Source: VXNE01 sp965116625 (lineage in GTDB: Bacteria; Pseudomonadota; Gammaproteobacteria; Pseudomonadales; Azotimanducaceae). Taken from it: a stretch of 64,000 bases of DNA. This document shows positions 16,807-27,496 of the stretch, piece after piece. The notes beneath the pieces were generated by a model. The model had not been told where the DNA came from. It did no database searches and was given only the letters and a program-made list of their open reading frames with translations. Within the stretch, counting starts at the first letter, position 1. Every line of letters starts with the position of its first letter. The stretch is taken from the NCBI GenBank assembly GCA_965116625.1, contig OZ220717.1:1240001-1304000 (forward strand), read 5' to 3'. A program made the translations under genes and the position numbers.

Positions 16807-17346
16807 TTACCCCGGCTGCAGATCCATCAGCCCGTGTTCGATGAAATCTGCTACCTCCTTCCTGGAACGCAAGCTGACGAACCTGATGTGCGAGTGCTCA
16901 GGCATTGCAAAAGCGGTTGCGTATCTCCTGCGGAGTTTCGGGAACGATGAAACCGTCCACAGGATCATCGATTCACGGGTAAAGAGGTGTTTCCAGAGCG
17001 TCTCCCTGTTGCCTGCCCACAGTTCTTCCCGTTTCAGCCCCCTGACCAGGCATCTCCGGATCATTCGATAGAGGACGACACGAAACGGCAGATCCAGGTA
17101 CACGACGGTCTGCACGCGCCTCCACTTGATGGGCTGGGTTCTCTGGTAGTTGCCATCCAGCACCCAGTCGTCGGAGGACAGGGCTTGCTCCAGCCTGGGA
17201 AAAAACTCTTCGTCAGTTGATTTGGTCCAGTTCGGCTTCCAGAACAGCGCGTCCATCTCGACGTAGGGAATATCGCGTTTCTCGGCGATCTGCCTCGCGA
17301 AAGTGGTCTTGCCACTTCCACTGGTCCCTACGACATTGATCCTCAT
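16807..17346 (-). CDS. Small P-loop nucleotide kinase-like protein (FlaR/topology-modulation type)
   Basis: The 179-residue protein starts MRINVVGTSGSGKTTFARQI, a perfect Walker A P-loop, and continues IPYVEMDALFWKPNW, the pattern of small adenylate-kinase-like proteins often annotated as topology modulation protein or FlaR. A DGNYQRT motif and the conserved region VVYLDLPF are further family marks. Substrate is not established for this group; nucleoside or nucleotide kinase activity is an inference. Its ATG overlaps the guaA stop by four bases (ATGA at 17343-17346), and tadA follows after 7 bases, so it is translated as part of the purine operon. Confidence 0.82.
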   Translation of the reverse strand: MRINVVGTSGSGKTTFARQIAEKRDIPYVEMDALFWKPNWTKSTDEEFFPRLEQALSSDDWVLDGNYQRTQPIKWRRVQTVVYLDLPFRVVLYRMIRRCLVRGLKREELWAGNRETLWKHLFTRESMILWTVSSFPKLRRRYATAFAMPEHSHIRFVSLRSRKEVADFIEHGLMDLQPG

Positions 17347-18929
17347 TCCCACTCGATGGTGGCGGGCGGCTTGCTGGAAATGTCGTAGACGACGCGGGAG
17401 ACGTCCTCGATCTCGTTCATGATGCGATTCGATACGTGACCGAGCAGGTCGTAGGGCAGTTGCGCCCAGCGGGCGGTCATGAAGTCGGTGGTTTCCACCG
17501 CGCGCAGGGCGATGACGTGCGCGTACCGGCGGGCATCTCCGACGACGCCGACGGAATTGATCGGGAGGTAGACGGCGAACGCCTGGTGCACCCGGTCGTA
17601 GTAATCGGCCCGGCGCAGTTCTTCGATGAAGATCGCGTCGGCGCGACGGAGCACTTCGAGATACTCGCGCCTCACTTCCCCGATCACGCGCACGGCGAGG
17701 CCGGGCCCGGGGAACGGATGGCGGAACACCAGTTCCCGCGGCAGGCCGAGGGCGAGTCCCACGCGGCGCACCTCATCCTTGAACAGGTCACGCAAGGGTT
17801 CCACCAGCTTCAGGTGCATCCTCTCGGGGAGGCCGCCGACGTTGTGGTGCGACTTGATCACATGCGCCTTGCCGTACTTCGAGGCGGCGGATTCGATGAC
17901 GTCGGGATAGATCGTGCCCTGGCCGAGCCAGCGGACGCCCTCGAGTTTCTCCGCCTCCCGCTGGAACACGTCGATGAAGGTGGCGCCGATACACTTGCGC
18001 TTGGCCTCGGGATCGTCCAAGCCGTGGAGCGCATCGAGAAACTCATCTGCGGCGTCGACAGTGACGAGATGCGGGTCGAGCGCGTTCGACATGCGGGGGA
18101 AAGCAGCCTTCACCTCTTCGCGCTCATTCAGGCGCAACAGACCGTTGTCCACGAACACGCAGGTCAGTTGATCGCCGATGGCGCGATCGAGCAGCGCGGC
18201 AGCGACGCTGGAGTCGACACCGCCGGACAGCCCGAGCACCACCCGCTCGTCTCCGATCGCCGCGCGCACCTCGCGGACAGCGCGCTCGATGATCTGTTCC
18301 GCCGTCCACGTGCCGTGGCAACCGCAGATATCCCGAGCAAAGTGGCCGAGGATTTCGGCGCCGTTGCGGGTATGCGTGACCTCGGGATGGAACTGTACGC
18401 CATAGAAATGCCGCGATCGGTCGGTCATTGCGGCGATTGGGGCGTTGGGGGTGCTCGCGGCCACCTCAAAACCCGGCGGCAGCGACACCACCTTGTCTCC
18501 GTGGCTCATCCACACGGGCAGCCGACCGCCGGTCCCGAACCGCCCGAGCAAGCCACCGGCGCCGTCTTCGGCTATGTCGATCTCCGCGCTACCGAACTCG
18601 CGCTTCGACGAGGGCTCGACGGCGCCGCCGAGCTGGGCGGCCAGCGCGTGCATGCCATAGCAGATGCCGAGCACCGGAACTCCGGCGTCGAGCACGTGGT
18701 CCGGGATGCGGGGCGTCGACACCTCGGTCACCGTTTCGGGACCGCCGGAGAGAACCACGCCCCGCGGCGCAAAGGCGACGACGGCTTCGGCGGGCAGGTC
18801 GAAAGGATGAACCTCGCAATACACGCCGGATTCGCGCACGCGTCGGGCAATGAGCTGCGTGTACTGCGATCCGAAGTCGATGATCAGCAGACGCTCGTCC
18901 GGCAGGCTCCGGTCCTTAAGAGAGATCAT
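17343..18929 (-). CDS. guaA: GMP synthase (glutamine-hydrolysing)
   Basis: The 528-residue enzyme converts XMP to GMP. It has an N-terminal class I amidotransferase (LLIIDFGSQYTQLIARRVRE; GICYGMHALA with catalytic Cys; YGVQFHPEVTHT with His and Glu), the ATP-pyrophosphatase domain with the P-loop VLGLSGGVDSSVAAAL near 230, and the dimerisation domain ending in KPPATIEWE, the usual GuaA C-terminus. Length is normal. It lies 38 bases after guaB on the same strand and overlaps the next gene by four bases. The start is the one giving a normal N-terminus, but no strong Shine-Dalgarno is visible, so a few residues' uncertainty remains. Confidence 0.97.
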   Translation of the reverse strand: MISLKDRSLPDERLLIIDFGSQYTQLIARRVRESGVYCEVHPFDLPAEAVVAFAPRGVVLSGGPETVTEVSTPRIPDHVLDAGVPVLGICYGMHALAAQLGGAVEPSSKREFGSAEIDIAEDGAGGLLGRFGTGGRLPVWMSHGDKVVSLPPGFEVAASTPNAPIAAMTDRSRHFYGVQFHPEVTHTRNGAEILGHFARDICGCHGTWTAEQIIERAVREVRAAIGDERVVLGLSGGVDSSVAAALLDRAIGDQLTCVFVDNGLLRLNEREEVKAAFPRMSNALDPHLVTVDAADEFLDALHGLDDPEAKRKCIGATFIDVFQREAEKLEGVRWLGQGTIYPDVIESAASKYGKAHVIKSHHNVGGLPERMHLKLVEPLRDLFKDEVRRVGLALGLPRELVFRHPFPGPGLAVRVIGEVRREYLEVLRRADAIFIEELRRADYYDRVHQAFAVYLPINSVGVVGDARRYAHVIALRAVETTDFMTARWAQLPYDLLGHVSNRIMNEIEDVSRVVYDISSKPPATIEWE

Positions 18930-18967
18930 CGAATGTGGGCGCGCTGGCCTGTGGGTTTACGCTCTTC

Positions 18968-20434
<1,467 letters not shown>

Positions 20435-20735
20435 GTCAAACCCGGATTGGCTAAACGCGCGATGGTACGCCCCGACCTCCATGGAGTAAATAGCCGAAGG
20501 CTCGCAGGCCACCATGCGAAGGGCAGGGCAATACCGATTGGGGTAAAATGCACTGTTTCACCTGCCGAAGCCCCCAGTTCATGATTTCCCCAACGCGTAC
20601 CCCGACACCGGCAATGTGGCGTCGCGCGTGGGGACCAATCACTGCCACCTTCGTGCCTGTCGAGGAGCCGTTCCTGAACGATAGCTGTTGGTCCGTTGCC
20701 GCCGGTAGGGGTGCCGCCACTTGAGGATTGGCGGC
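20435..20735. other. Divergent intergenic region between guaB and the ABC exporter
   Basis: About 300 bases separate two outward-facing operons, so it must carry both promoters. I see no confident -35/-10 pair, no purine-type riboswitch fold and no PurR-like operator that I would assert. A short A/T-rich patch (about 20541-20553, gggtaaaatgcac) could contribute a -10 element for one of the two sides. Confidence 0.4.
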
Positions 20736-22631
20736 ATGCACAGTGGCGGCGGCGGTCGCTGGGGTGGCGGCGTCGTCGGCGCCCCTCAGCGCGAACGGGC
20801 GTCGTTTCAGCATCTGGGTCACCTGAAGCGGCTGATGCCGTACGTGCAGCGCTATGCCGTCGTGCTGTCGGTAGGTGTTGTCGGACTGCTCGTCGCGCGG
20901 TTGGCCCTGTACCTGATTCCGTGGGCCCAGAAGCTGGCGGTGGAAAGCCTCGAAGATCCGGCGGCCGAACCGTACCTCGTGATTCCCGCGCTCCTGATCG
21001 TCGCTGTAGTCGCTTCGCAGTTCGCCATCTACGTCCCGGCGCGGCGCGCCCTGCGCCGCATCTCGATCGCCTCGGCCTACGATCTGCGGAAGCGCTTCTT
21101 CAACCTGGTCCAGTACCAGGGGCCCAACTTCTTCAACAAGTTCGGCACCGGCGACCTCATGTCGCGCGCGGTCAACGACATCAGCATGGTCCGCATGGTG
21201 GTTTCCTTCGGTGCCGTGAACATCGTCATGTTCGTCTTTTCGGTGATCGCGGCGCTGGGGTTCATGCTGGCGATGTCACCGGCGTTGACCGTCTGGGTGG
21301 TGGCGCCACTGCCGTTCGTCGCGGGCATCGGCTTCATGATGGCGCGGGGCATGTTCCCCTTCTTCCGGGAACGGCAGGAAGCCCTGGCGACGCTCACCGG
21401 CTTTACCCAGGAGAACCTCAACGGAATTCGCACGATCCAGGCCATGGCGCAGGAAAAGCAGGAGATCGAGCGGTTCCGGAAGGCCAGCACGCGCTATGCG
21501 CAGAAGTTCTACCGGGCGGAGCGCTACCAGGTGATCGTGAACGTGGCGATGACGCTGCTGACCATGGTTTCGCCGGTGGTCATCCTGCTCTACGGCGGGC
21601 TGCTCGTGCTGGACGGTTCGATGAGCATTGGCGCCTTTACCGCCTTTTTCGGCTACCTGGTCCTGATCACGGCGCAGGTCTACTCCATCGGCTTTTCGCT
21701 GTCGATGTTCACCTCCGCCGCGGCGGCAACGCAACGCATCTTCGAGATTCTCGACTACCCGCGCGAGGTGGTCGACGTGGCGGAAGTCGAGCTGTCGGGG
21801 GACATCAAGGGCCGGCTCGAGTTTCGCAACTTCTCCTACCGGCATCCGGGCGCCGCCCGGCCGACCATCGACGGCATCAACCTGCATGTGGATGCGGGCG
21901 AGACCGTCGCCATGCTCGGCCGCATCGGTTCGGGCAAGTCGACCATTCTGAAGGCGGCCGTGCGGCTGATCGACACGCCTCGCGGCTCCGTGTTCCTGGA
22001 CGGCAAGGACGTCTGCCAGGTTCCGATACGCCGGCTGCGCGAAGCGGTCACGATGGTCCCGCAGGATCCTTTCCTGTTCTCCGCGGCGCTCAGGGAGAAC
22101 CTTACCTACGACAAGCCCGACCGCGGGGACGACGAGATCGTGGAGGCCGTGCATGCGGCCGGTCTGACGGAGACGCTGGGACGACTGGTCGATGGTCTCG
22201 ACACCGTGGTCGGCGAGCGCGGGACCACGCTTTCCGGTGGCGAGAAGCAGCGGTCGACACTGGCGCGCGGGCTGATTCGGCGCGCCAACGTGCTGTTGCT
22301 GGATGACTGCTTCTCCAGCGTCGACACGGAAACGGAGGAACTGATTCTGGGCGGCCTGCAGCGAATGCGGGCGGGCAAGACAACGCTCCTGATCTCGCAT
22401 CGCGTGTCCACGGCGCGGCACGCCAATCGCATCTACGTCATCGATAACGGGCGTGTGCTGGAGTCAGGCACGCACGAGGAACTGCTCGCGCAAGGTGGTT
22501 ACTACGCCGACCTGGAGGCGGTGCAGAGCAGCCAGGATCGAGACCGCGCGCGCAGGGGACAACTGCTCAGGCAGCTTGACGGCGCACGGGCCGAAACGAT
22601 GCCCCTGGCGGCCACGGGGAGTGACGACTGA
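20736..22631 (+). CDS. ABC exporter subunit with degenerate Walker B (heterodimeric type)
   Basis: A 631-residue fused membrane/ATPase protein. Six transmembrane helices span about residues 35-310; the nucleotide-binding domain has Walker A GRIGSGKST near 394, signature LSGGE near 498, Walker B LLLDD near 520 and switch His in LLISHRVST. The usual catalytic Glu after Walker B is Asp here, as in the degenerate half of heterodimeric exporters such as the BmrC/YheI type. It should pair with the next gene, whose ATG overlaps this stop by one base. The start ATG at 20736 is preferred; a TTG five codons upstream is possible. A Gly-rich N-terminal leader (HSGGGGRWGGG) precedes the first helix. Substrate unknown; lipids or drugs are typical. 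Confidence 0.88.
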   Translation: MHSGGGGRWGGGVVGAPQRERASFQHLGHLKRLMPYVQRYAVVLSVGVVGLLVARLALYLIPWAQKLAVESLEDPAAEPYLVIPALLIVAVVASQFAIYVPARRALRRISIASAYDLRKRFFNLVQYQGPNFFNKFGTGDLMSRAVNDISMVRMVVSFGAVNIVMFVFSVIAALGFMLAMSPALTVWVVAPLPFVAGIGFMMARGMFPFFRERQEALATLTGFTQENLNGIRTIQAMAQEKQEIERFRKASTRYAQKFYRAERYQVIVNVAMTLLTMVSPVVILLYGGLLVLDGSMSIGAFTAFFGYLVLITAQVYSIGFSLSMFTSAAAATQRIFEILDYPREVVDVAEVELSGDIKGRLEFRNFSYRHPGAARPTIDGINLHVDAGETVAMLGRIGSGKSTILKAAVRLIDTPRGSVFLDGKDVCQVPIRRLREAVTMVPQDPFLFSAALRENLTYDKPDRGDDEIVEAVHAAGLTETLGRLVDGLDTVVGERGTTLSGGEKQRSTLARGLIRRANVLLLDDCFSSVDTETEELILGGLQRMRAGKTTLLISHRVSTARHANRIYVIDNGRVLESGTHEELLAQGGYYADLEAVQSSQDRDRARRGQLLRQLDGARAETMPLAATGSDD

Positions 22632-24628
22632 TGAGTGAAGTTACCGCCGGGCGCAACTATTCGGCCTTCGATGCCGAGTTGACGCACCAGGCGCTCAACA
22701 TGCGCCTGTTCATGCGTCTGCTGCGGTGGGCCAGGCCCTATCGCATCACTTTGGGCACGAGCGCCGTCCTGGTCGTTATCTGGGCGATGGTCTCGGTACT
22801 CATGCCGATCATCCAGGGGCCCGTGGTGGTGGACACCATCCTGGCGCCAAACGAATCTGCGGAAACGCGTTTCAACTTCGGGCTGATAGCGGCGACGGAA
22901 TGGCTGTCGGAACTGTTCTCGATGCCCCCCCTGGGCGGCGCCGTGATTCTCTTCGTGGGCCTGACCATCGCGCAACTGCTCATCATGGTCGGCCACCAGC
23001 TCACGTTGTCGAGCGGGGCCCTCAAGACGTTGCGCGACCTGCGGCTCGACCTGTTCGCCTCCCTCGAGCACAAGCCTGCCTCGTTCTACGACCACGTCGC
23101 CGTGGGACGCGTGATGACGCGGGTTACGAATGATGTGGAGAACCTGTTCCGGCTGTTGAGGGAGTTCGTCGCCCTCGCCGGGCAGTTCGTGCCCTTCTTC
23201 TTCGCGATGGTCATGATGCTGGTCTACAGCGCGGAGCTTACGGGCATCGTGTTGCTGATCATTCCGGCCGCCGCCGTCGCGACGTACATATTCCGCGTCG
23301 CGATGCGGGAGATCTTCCGCCTGGTGCGGGACTCGATGTCGGCCCTGAACCAGTACCTGCAGGAAGACCTGATGGGTATCGAGGTCGTGCAACTCTCCGG
23401 CCGCGAAGAGATGAACGCGCAAGAGTACCGGGCGCTCAACCAGGAGAACCGGGACCAGGAGTATCGCGCCATCAACTACGAAGTCGTGTTCGAGACGTTC
23501 AACACGAGCCTGACCAGCATCGCCATCGCCGTCATCATCTGGTACGGCGGCGGCCAGGTCGTGCAGGAAGAATTGACGCTGGGTGCGCTGCTGATGTTCA
23601 ACATGTACATCAACATGATGATCACGCCGGTGAGCACGTTCGGCCATTTCTTCAACACGCTGTTCCGTGCCATGGCCTCCGGCGAGCGCATCTTCCAGGC
23701 GATCGACTGGGACGAGCGGTTGCGCGAGCCGGAGCATCCGGCCGAGTTGCCGGAGCGGCTTGAAGGGCGCGTCGAGTTCCGAAACGCGCGGTTCGCGTAC
23801 GCGGCCAGCGACCCGGTGCTGCGCGACGTCTCGTTCTCCATTTCCCCCGGTGAGAAGTTGGCGGTGGTCGGTCCCACCGGTGCCGGCAAGAGCACCATCA
23901 TCCGCCTGCTGGCGCGTTTCTACGACTTCGACGACGGGATGATCTTCGTTGACGGTATCGACGTGAACCACATCGCAAGCGGCGATCTGCGCAAGCGGGT
24001 GGGCGTCGTGCTGCAGGACTTTCACATCTTCTCCGGCACGGTGCTTGAGAACATTTCGCTCAACGATCCCGGCATATCCCGCGAACGCGTCCAGTGGGCC
24101 GCGCGCGCGGTGAATGCGGACGCGTTCATCCGCGATCTGCCGGACGGCTACGAGACGGAACTCGCGGAGCGCGGCCACAACCTGTCGCAGGGGCAGCAAC
24201 AGCTGCTCGCGTTCGCGCGGGTGCTGGCCTCGGACCCGGAGATACTGGTGCTCGACGAGGCCACATCGAGCATCGACACGGGCACCGAGCTCATCATCCA
24301 GGACGCGCTGCACAAGCTGACCCACGGGCGCACGTGCATCATCATCGCCCACCGCCTGCAGACCATTCGCGAGTGCGACCGGATCCTGGTGCTGGACCAG
24401 GGGACGATGAAGGAACTGGGCACCCACGAGGAGCTGATCGCCAAGCGGGGCATCTACTTCACGCTGCACGAGTTGCAGTTCCAGGACAGCGTGGGGGCGG
24501 CGGAGCTGGCCCTTCGGAAGCGCCGGGAGGACGAGCGTCCGCGATGGGTGGACATGAGCGACGAAGACGACGAGGACGACGACGATGTGCTCGGCCGTCG
24601 CGGCATGAGGACAACCCGTCGAACATGA
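22631..24628 (+). CDS. ABC exporter subunit with catalytic Walker B (heterodimeric partner)
   Basis: A 665-residue half-transporter with about six transmembrane helices (residues 35-330) and an ATPase domain: Walker A GPTGAGKST near 414, non-canonical signature LSQGQ near 517, Walker B VLDEA near 540 with the catalytic Glu, and IIIAHRLQT. Its altered signature faces the degenerate Walker B of the first subunit, while the first subunit's LSGGE faces this intact site, the standard asymmetric layout. The protein ends in a strongly acidic stretch (MSDEDDEDDDD) followed by basic residues. The gene overlaps its partner by one base, so equal synthesis is expected. Confidence 0.9.
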   Translation: MSEVTAGRNYSAFDAELTHQALNMRLFMRLLRWARPYRITLGTSAVLVVIWAMVSVLMPIIQGPVVVDTILAPNESAETRFNFGLIAATEWLSELFSMPPLGGAVILFVGLTIAQLLIMVGHQLTLSSGALKTLRDLRLDLFASLEHKPASFYDHVAVGRVMTRVTNDVENLFRLLREFVALAGQFVPFFFAMVMMLVYSAELTGIVLLIIPAAAVATYIFRVAMREIFRLVRDSMSALNQYLQEDLMGIEVVQLSGREEMNAQEYRALNQENRDQEYRAINYEVVFETFNTSLTSIAIAVIIWYGGGQVVQEELTLGALLMFNMYINMMITPVSTFGHFFNTLFRAMASGERIFQAIDWDERLREPEHPAELPERLEGRVEFRNARFAYAASDPVLRDVSFSISPGEKLAVVGPTGAGKSTIIRLLARFYDFDDGMIFVDGIDVNHIASGDLRKRVGVVLQDFHIFSGTVLENISLNDPGISRERVQWAARAVNADAFIRDLPDGYETELAERGHNLSQGQQQLLAFARVLASDPEILVLDEATSSIDTGTELIIQDALHKLTHGRTCIIIAHRLQTIRECDRILVLDQGTMKELGTHEELIAKRGIYFTLHELQFQDSVGAAELALRKRREDERPRWVDMSDEDDEDDDDVLGRRGMRTTRRT

Positions 24629-24757
24629 TGTGAGAGCCGCCGCGGGAGTTTTCCCAAAGTTCTCGCATCGCGCCCCAAAATGAGTACACTCAAGCGCTAA
24701 CTGACTCCGACGGTATCGGAGCGACAGGGGAAATCTGGGACAACCCAAGGGGAAAAA

Positions 24758-25942
24758 ATGCGTGACGTCGTAGTAGTGGATAGCGTGCGTACCGGTTTGG
24801 CCAAGTCATTCCGTGGCAGTTTCAACCTGACCCGGTCCGATGACATGCTGGCGCATCTCATCGATGCCTTGCTGGAACGGAGTCCGAATATCGCTCCTGA
24901 CGAAGTCGAGGATGTCGTCGTTGGCGCGGCCAGCCATGCTGGTGAGCAGGACGGCAATCTCGCCCGCCTGGCGGTCGTCCTCTCGAAACTCCCGATCACG
25001 ACCGCGGGGATGACCATCAACCGGTTCTGCTCCTCCGGCCTGCAGTCAATAGCGATCGCTTCGAACCAGATCGCCTCCGGGCAGACACAGATCGCGATGG
25101 CGGGCGGCGTGGACTCGATCTCCATGCGCAACCGGCAGACGGCGGCGAAGGCCGATCAGAACAAGCGCCTGCTGGAAGAGAAGCCCGCGATCTTCATGGC
25201 AATGGGCAATACGGCGGAAGTCGTCGCGCGCCGCTACCAGGTGACCCGCGAAATGCAGGACGTCTACGCGCTGCAGAGCCAGAAGCGTTATGCCAAGGCG
25301 CAGGAAGACGGCCGGATGGCGGAGGAAATCGTCCCGATGCCGGCGACAATGCTGGTGGTGGACAGGGAAACCGGCGAGGAAAGCCATGCTGACGTCGTCG
25401 TCAACCGCGACGAGTGCAACCGTCCGACCAGCACCATCGAAGGCCTGGCGGGACTGCCGCCCGCGTTCGAGGAAGACGGCACGGTGACGGCCGGCAACGC
25501 GTCGCAGCTCTCCGACGGCGCCTCGATGACCCTGCTCATGAGCGCCGAGCGCGCGGAACAACTCGGCGTCGAACCCATGGGCATCTATCGCGGATTCACC
25601 GTCGCGGCATGCGAACCCGACGAGATGGGCATCGGGCCGGTATTCGCGATTCCCCGGCTACTCGAGAATGTCGGGCTGAAGCAGGACGATGTAGACCTGT
25701 GGGAACTGAACGAGGCGTTCGCCTCCCAGTGCGTCTACTGCCGGGACGAACTTGGGCTAGACAACGAGAAATACAACGTCAATGGCGGCAGCATCGCCAT
25801 TGGCCATCCCTTCGGCATGACGGGCTCACGCCTGACCGGATCGATCCTTCGAGAACTCAAACGCCGTGACGGGAAATACGGCGTGGTGACGATGTGCATC
25901 GGCGGCGGGCAGGGCGCGGCAGGTCTGTTCGAAGCGGTATAA
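24758..25942 (+). CDS. Thiolase (acetyl-CoA acyltransferase family)
   Basis: The 394-residue enzyme has all thiolase landmarks: nucleophilic Cys in INRFCSSGLQSIAIAS near residue 90, GHPFGMTGSR with catalytic His near 350, and CIGGGQGAAG with the second Cys near 380. Members either cleave 3-ketoacyl-CoA in fatty-acid oxidation or condense acetyl-CoA. The ribosome site AAGGGGAAAAA directly precedes ATG 24758. No fadB-like partner is adjacent, so the direction of reaction is not clear from context. The stop codon lies inside a 16-base tandem duplication, followed by a purine-only tract. Confidence 0.92.
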   Translation: MRDVVVVDSVRTGLAKSFRGSFNLTRSDDMLAHLIDALLERSPNIAPDEVEDVVVGAASHAGEQDGNLARLAVVLSKLPITTAGMTINRFCSSGLQSIAIASNQIASGQTQIAMAGGVDSISMRNRQTAAKADQNKRLLEEKPAIFMAMGNTAEVVARRYQVTREMQDVYALQSQKRYAKAQEDGRMAEEIVPMPATMLVVDRETGEESHADVVVNRDECNRPTSTIEGLAGLPPAFEEDGTVTAGNASQLSDGASMTLLMSAERAEQLGVEPMGIYRGFTVAACEPDEMGIGPVFAIPRLLENVGLKQDDVDLWELNEAFASQCVYCRDELGLDNEKYNVNGGSIAIGHPFGMTGSRLTGSILRELKRRDGKYGVVTMCIGGGQGAAGLFEAV

Positions 25943-25995
25943 GAAGGAAGCGGTATAAGAAGAGAGAAGAGTGAAGAGAGAAGAGAGAAGAGACG
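25931..25995 (+). repeat. 16-base tandem duplication and purine-rich GAAGAGA tract at thiolase stop
   Basis: The unit gaagcggtataagaag occurs twice head to tail (25931-25946 and 25947-25962), the first copy containing the thiolase TAA. It continues into about 33 bases of irregular gaagaga repeats that are almost pure purine on the plus strand. This is low-complexity sequence between two genes; no function is claimed. Confidence 0.85.
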
Positions 25996-26019
25996 GAGGG
26001 CGGTGTTAGACTGCTGGTA

Positions 26020-26625
26020 ATGAACTGCGGCGCGGCAGGTAGGAAACCCGACGCTTCGACCGACTCGTTGAGCCAGGCCCCGGCGAATTGCGCGCGACGC
26101 GCGGCGGTCCGATGTGGCCTCTCACTGCTGCTCCTCGGCGGCGGTGCCGCGGCACTGGCCGCCGACAGCGACAACCTCTATCAGGCACACACCAACGAAG
26201 AGTTGTCGGAACTCGCCTCCGACTGGGAATCCCTGACCACGGAAGAGCGTCGCGACTACTTCATCGAGGTGCGTCGCCGCATGTCGGATGCGGGCAAGAA
26301 CCGTTCGGAATCGCCACCGATCGTGGGAGAGCGCCGGTTCGGCCGAATCATCCGTCAACCGGACGGCTCGGTCCTGCACATCGAGGGCGTCGTGCGCTAC
26401 CGGGATCGGGATGGCGATGCGACCAACACGGAGGAGCCGTCGGACTACGGTACCGGCTTCGAGCAGCGGGTGGATCAGACGGCGGAACGGGGCGACCCCG
26501 CAACATCGCCATCTGCGTCCGTCGTGAAGGTAACCGGCGGCGGCGAGACGGAAATCGTCGTGGAAGAAAGCAGCCCGGAGACGGCGACCAGGGAGCGGGC
26601 CGAGGGCGCTGAAGGACGCGAGTAG
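26020..26625 (+). CDS. Small exported protein of unknown function
   Basis: A 201-residue product whose residues 30-48 form a signal segment (CGLSLLLLGGGAAALAAD), predicting export to the periplasm. The mature part is charged and low in hydrophobics: an acidic helical piece LSELASDWESLTTEERRDYFIEVRRRM, then a strand-like unit RRFGRIIRQPDGSVLHIEGVVRYR, and a disordered Thr/Ser/Glu-rich tail. I do not recognise a family. It ends 19 bases before the response regulator gene, so it may be co-expressed with the EnvZ/OmpR-like pair and could act as an accessory or target; that is inference. The true start could lie a few codons downstream, because the signal n-region is long. Confidence 0.65.
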   Translation: MNCGAAGRKPDASTDSLSQAPANCARRAAVRCGLSLLLLGGGAAALAADSDNLYQAHTNEELSELASDWESLTTEERRDYFIEVRRRMSDAGKNRSESPPIVGERRFGRIIRQPDGSVLHIEGVVRYRDRDGDATNTEEPSDYGTGFEQRVDQTAERGDPATSPSASVVKVTGGGETEIVVEESSPETATRERAEGAEGRE

Positions 26626-26644
26626 CGTCACTGGTTGAACCACC

Positions 26645-27367
26645 ATGAGTAGCGCCACCATGAGTAGCGGTAGCGATAGCGCGACTCTGCTCGTCGTGGA
26701 CGACGATGCCGAGATACGCGAGCTGATCCAGGCATACCTCGACAAACAGGGGTATCGCGTAATTTGCGCTGAAGACGGACCGGCGATGGATGAAGCGCTG
26801 TCGTCGTCATCTGTCGATCTCATCCTGCTGGATCTCATGTTGCCAGGCGAGGACGGCCTGTCGATCGCCAGGCGTATCAAGCGAACGCGCAATACACCGA
26901 TCATCATGGTTTCCGCACAGGGCGAGGAAGTGGATCGGATCGTCGGTCTCGAGATCGGTGCCGACGACTATATCGCCAAGCCCTTCAATCCGCGCGAATT
27001 GCTGGCCCGCATCCGCGCTGTCATGCGTCGCAATACAGCGCTGGAACCAGACCGGCAAGTCGTCGAGTTTGGAACCTATCGCCTGGACCTCAATGCGCAT
27101 CGGCTCACCGAGGGAGAGCACACGGTTCCTTTGACCTCCGGAGAGTTCGACCTGTTGAACGTACTCGTTCAGCATCCGAACCGGGTGCTTGATCGTGACC
27201 GCATCGTGGAACTCCTGAGCAGTGGCCAGCGGTCCCCGTTCGACCGTAGCGTGGATGTTCGGGTCACCCGCTTGCGAAGCAAGATCGAACCCGATCCTTC
27301 CACGCCCTGCTACATCAGGACCGTATGGGGCAAGGGGTACATGTTTTGTCCGGCTGGCCCAGGCTAG
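26645..27367 (+). CDS. OmpR-family response regulator
   Basis: A 240-residue regulator with receiver domain (LLVVDDDAEIREL; phospho-Asp in LILLDLMLPGEDG; Lys in DDYIAKPFNPRE) and an OmpR-type winged helix (TSGEFDLLNVLVQHPNRVLDRD, DRSVDVRVTRLRSKIE, RTVWGKGYMF). It is closest in style to OmpR itself, and the downstream kinase is EnvZ-like. Two starts 15 bases apart are possible (26645 and 26660) because ATGAGTAGCG is repeated there; neither has a clear ribosome site. Confidence 0.92.
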   Translation: MSSATMSSGSDSATLLVVDDDAEIRELIQAYLDKQGYRVICAEDGPAMDEALSSSSVDLILLDLMLPGEDGLSIARRIKRTRNTPIIMVSAQGEEVDRIVGLEIGADDYIAKPFNPRELLARIRAVMRRNTALEPDRQVVEFGTYRLDLNAHRLTEGEHTVPLTSGEFDLLNVLVQHPNRVLDRDRIVELLSSGQRSPFDRSVDVRVTRLRSKIEPDPSTPCYIRTVWGKGYMFCPAGPG

Positions 27368-27496
27368 CGCTCCTTCGCAACCGTTCGGATAGCGGTTCGA
27401 AACGGGCACGTGGGCGTATGCCAACGAGGCAAAACAAAGGGCAAAAGAAAAGGCAGGAGACAGGATTCGGCCAACAGGGGTCGGACCCGGTGAATC

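Noticed and set aside
20435..20735. A purine riboswitch upstream of guaB
   Set aside because: No conserved junction pattern or paired stems of the purine class could be recognised by eye.
22502..24748. A very long open frame (about 750 codons) on the minus strand opposite the second ABC subunit
   Set aside because: It mirrors codon structure of the real plus-strand gene in high-GC DNA. The predicted protein is low-complexity (His, Arg, Asp, Gln rich) with no family motifs.
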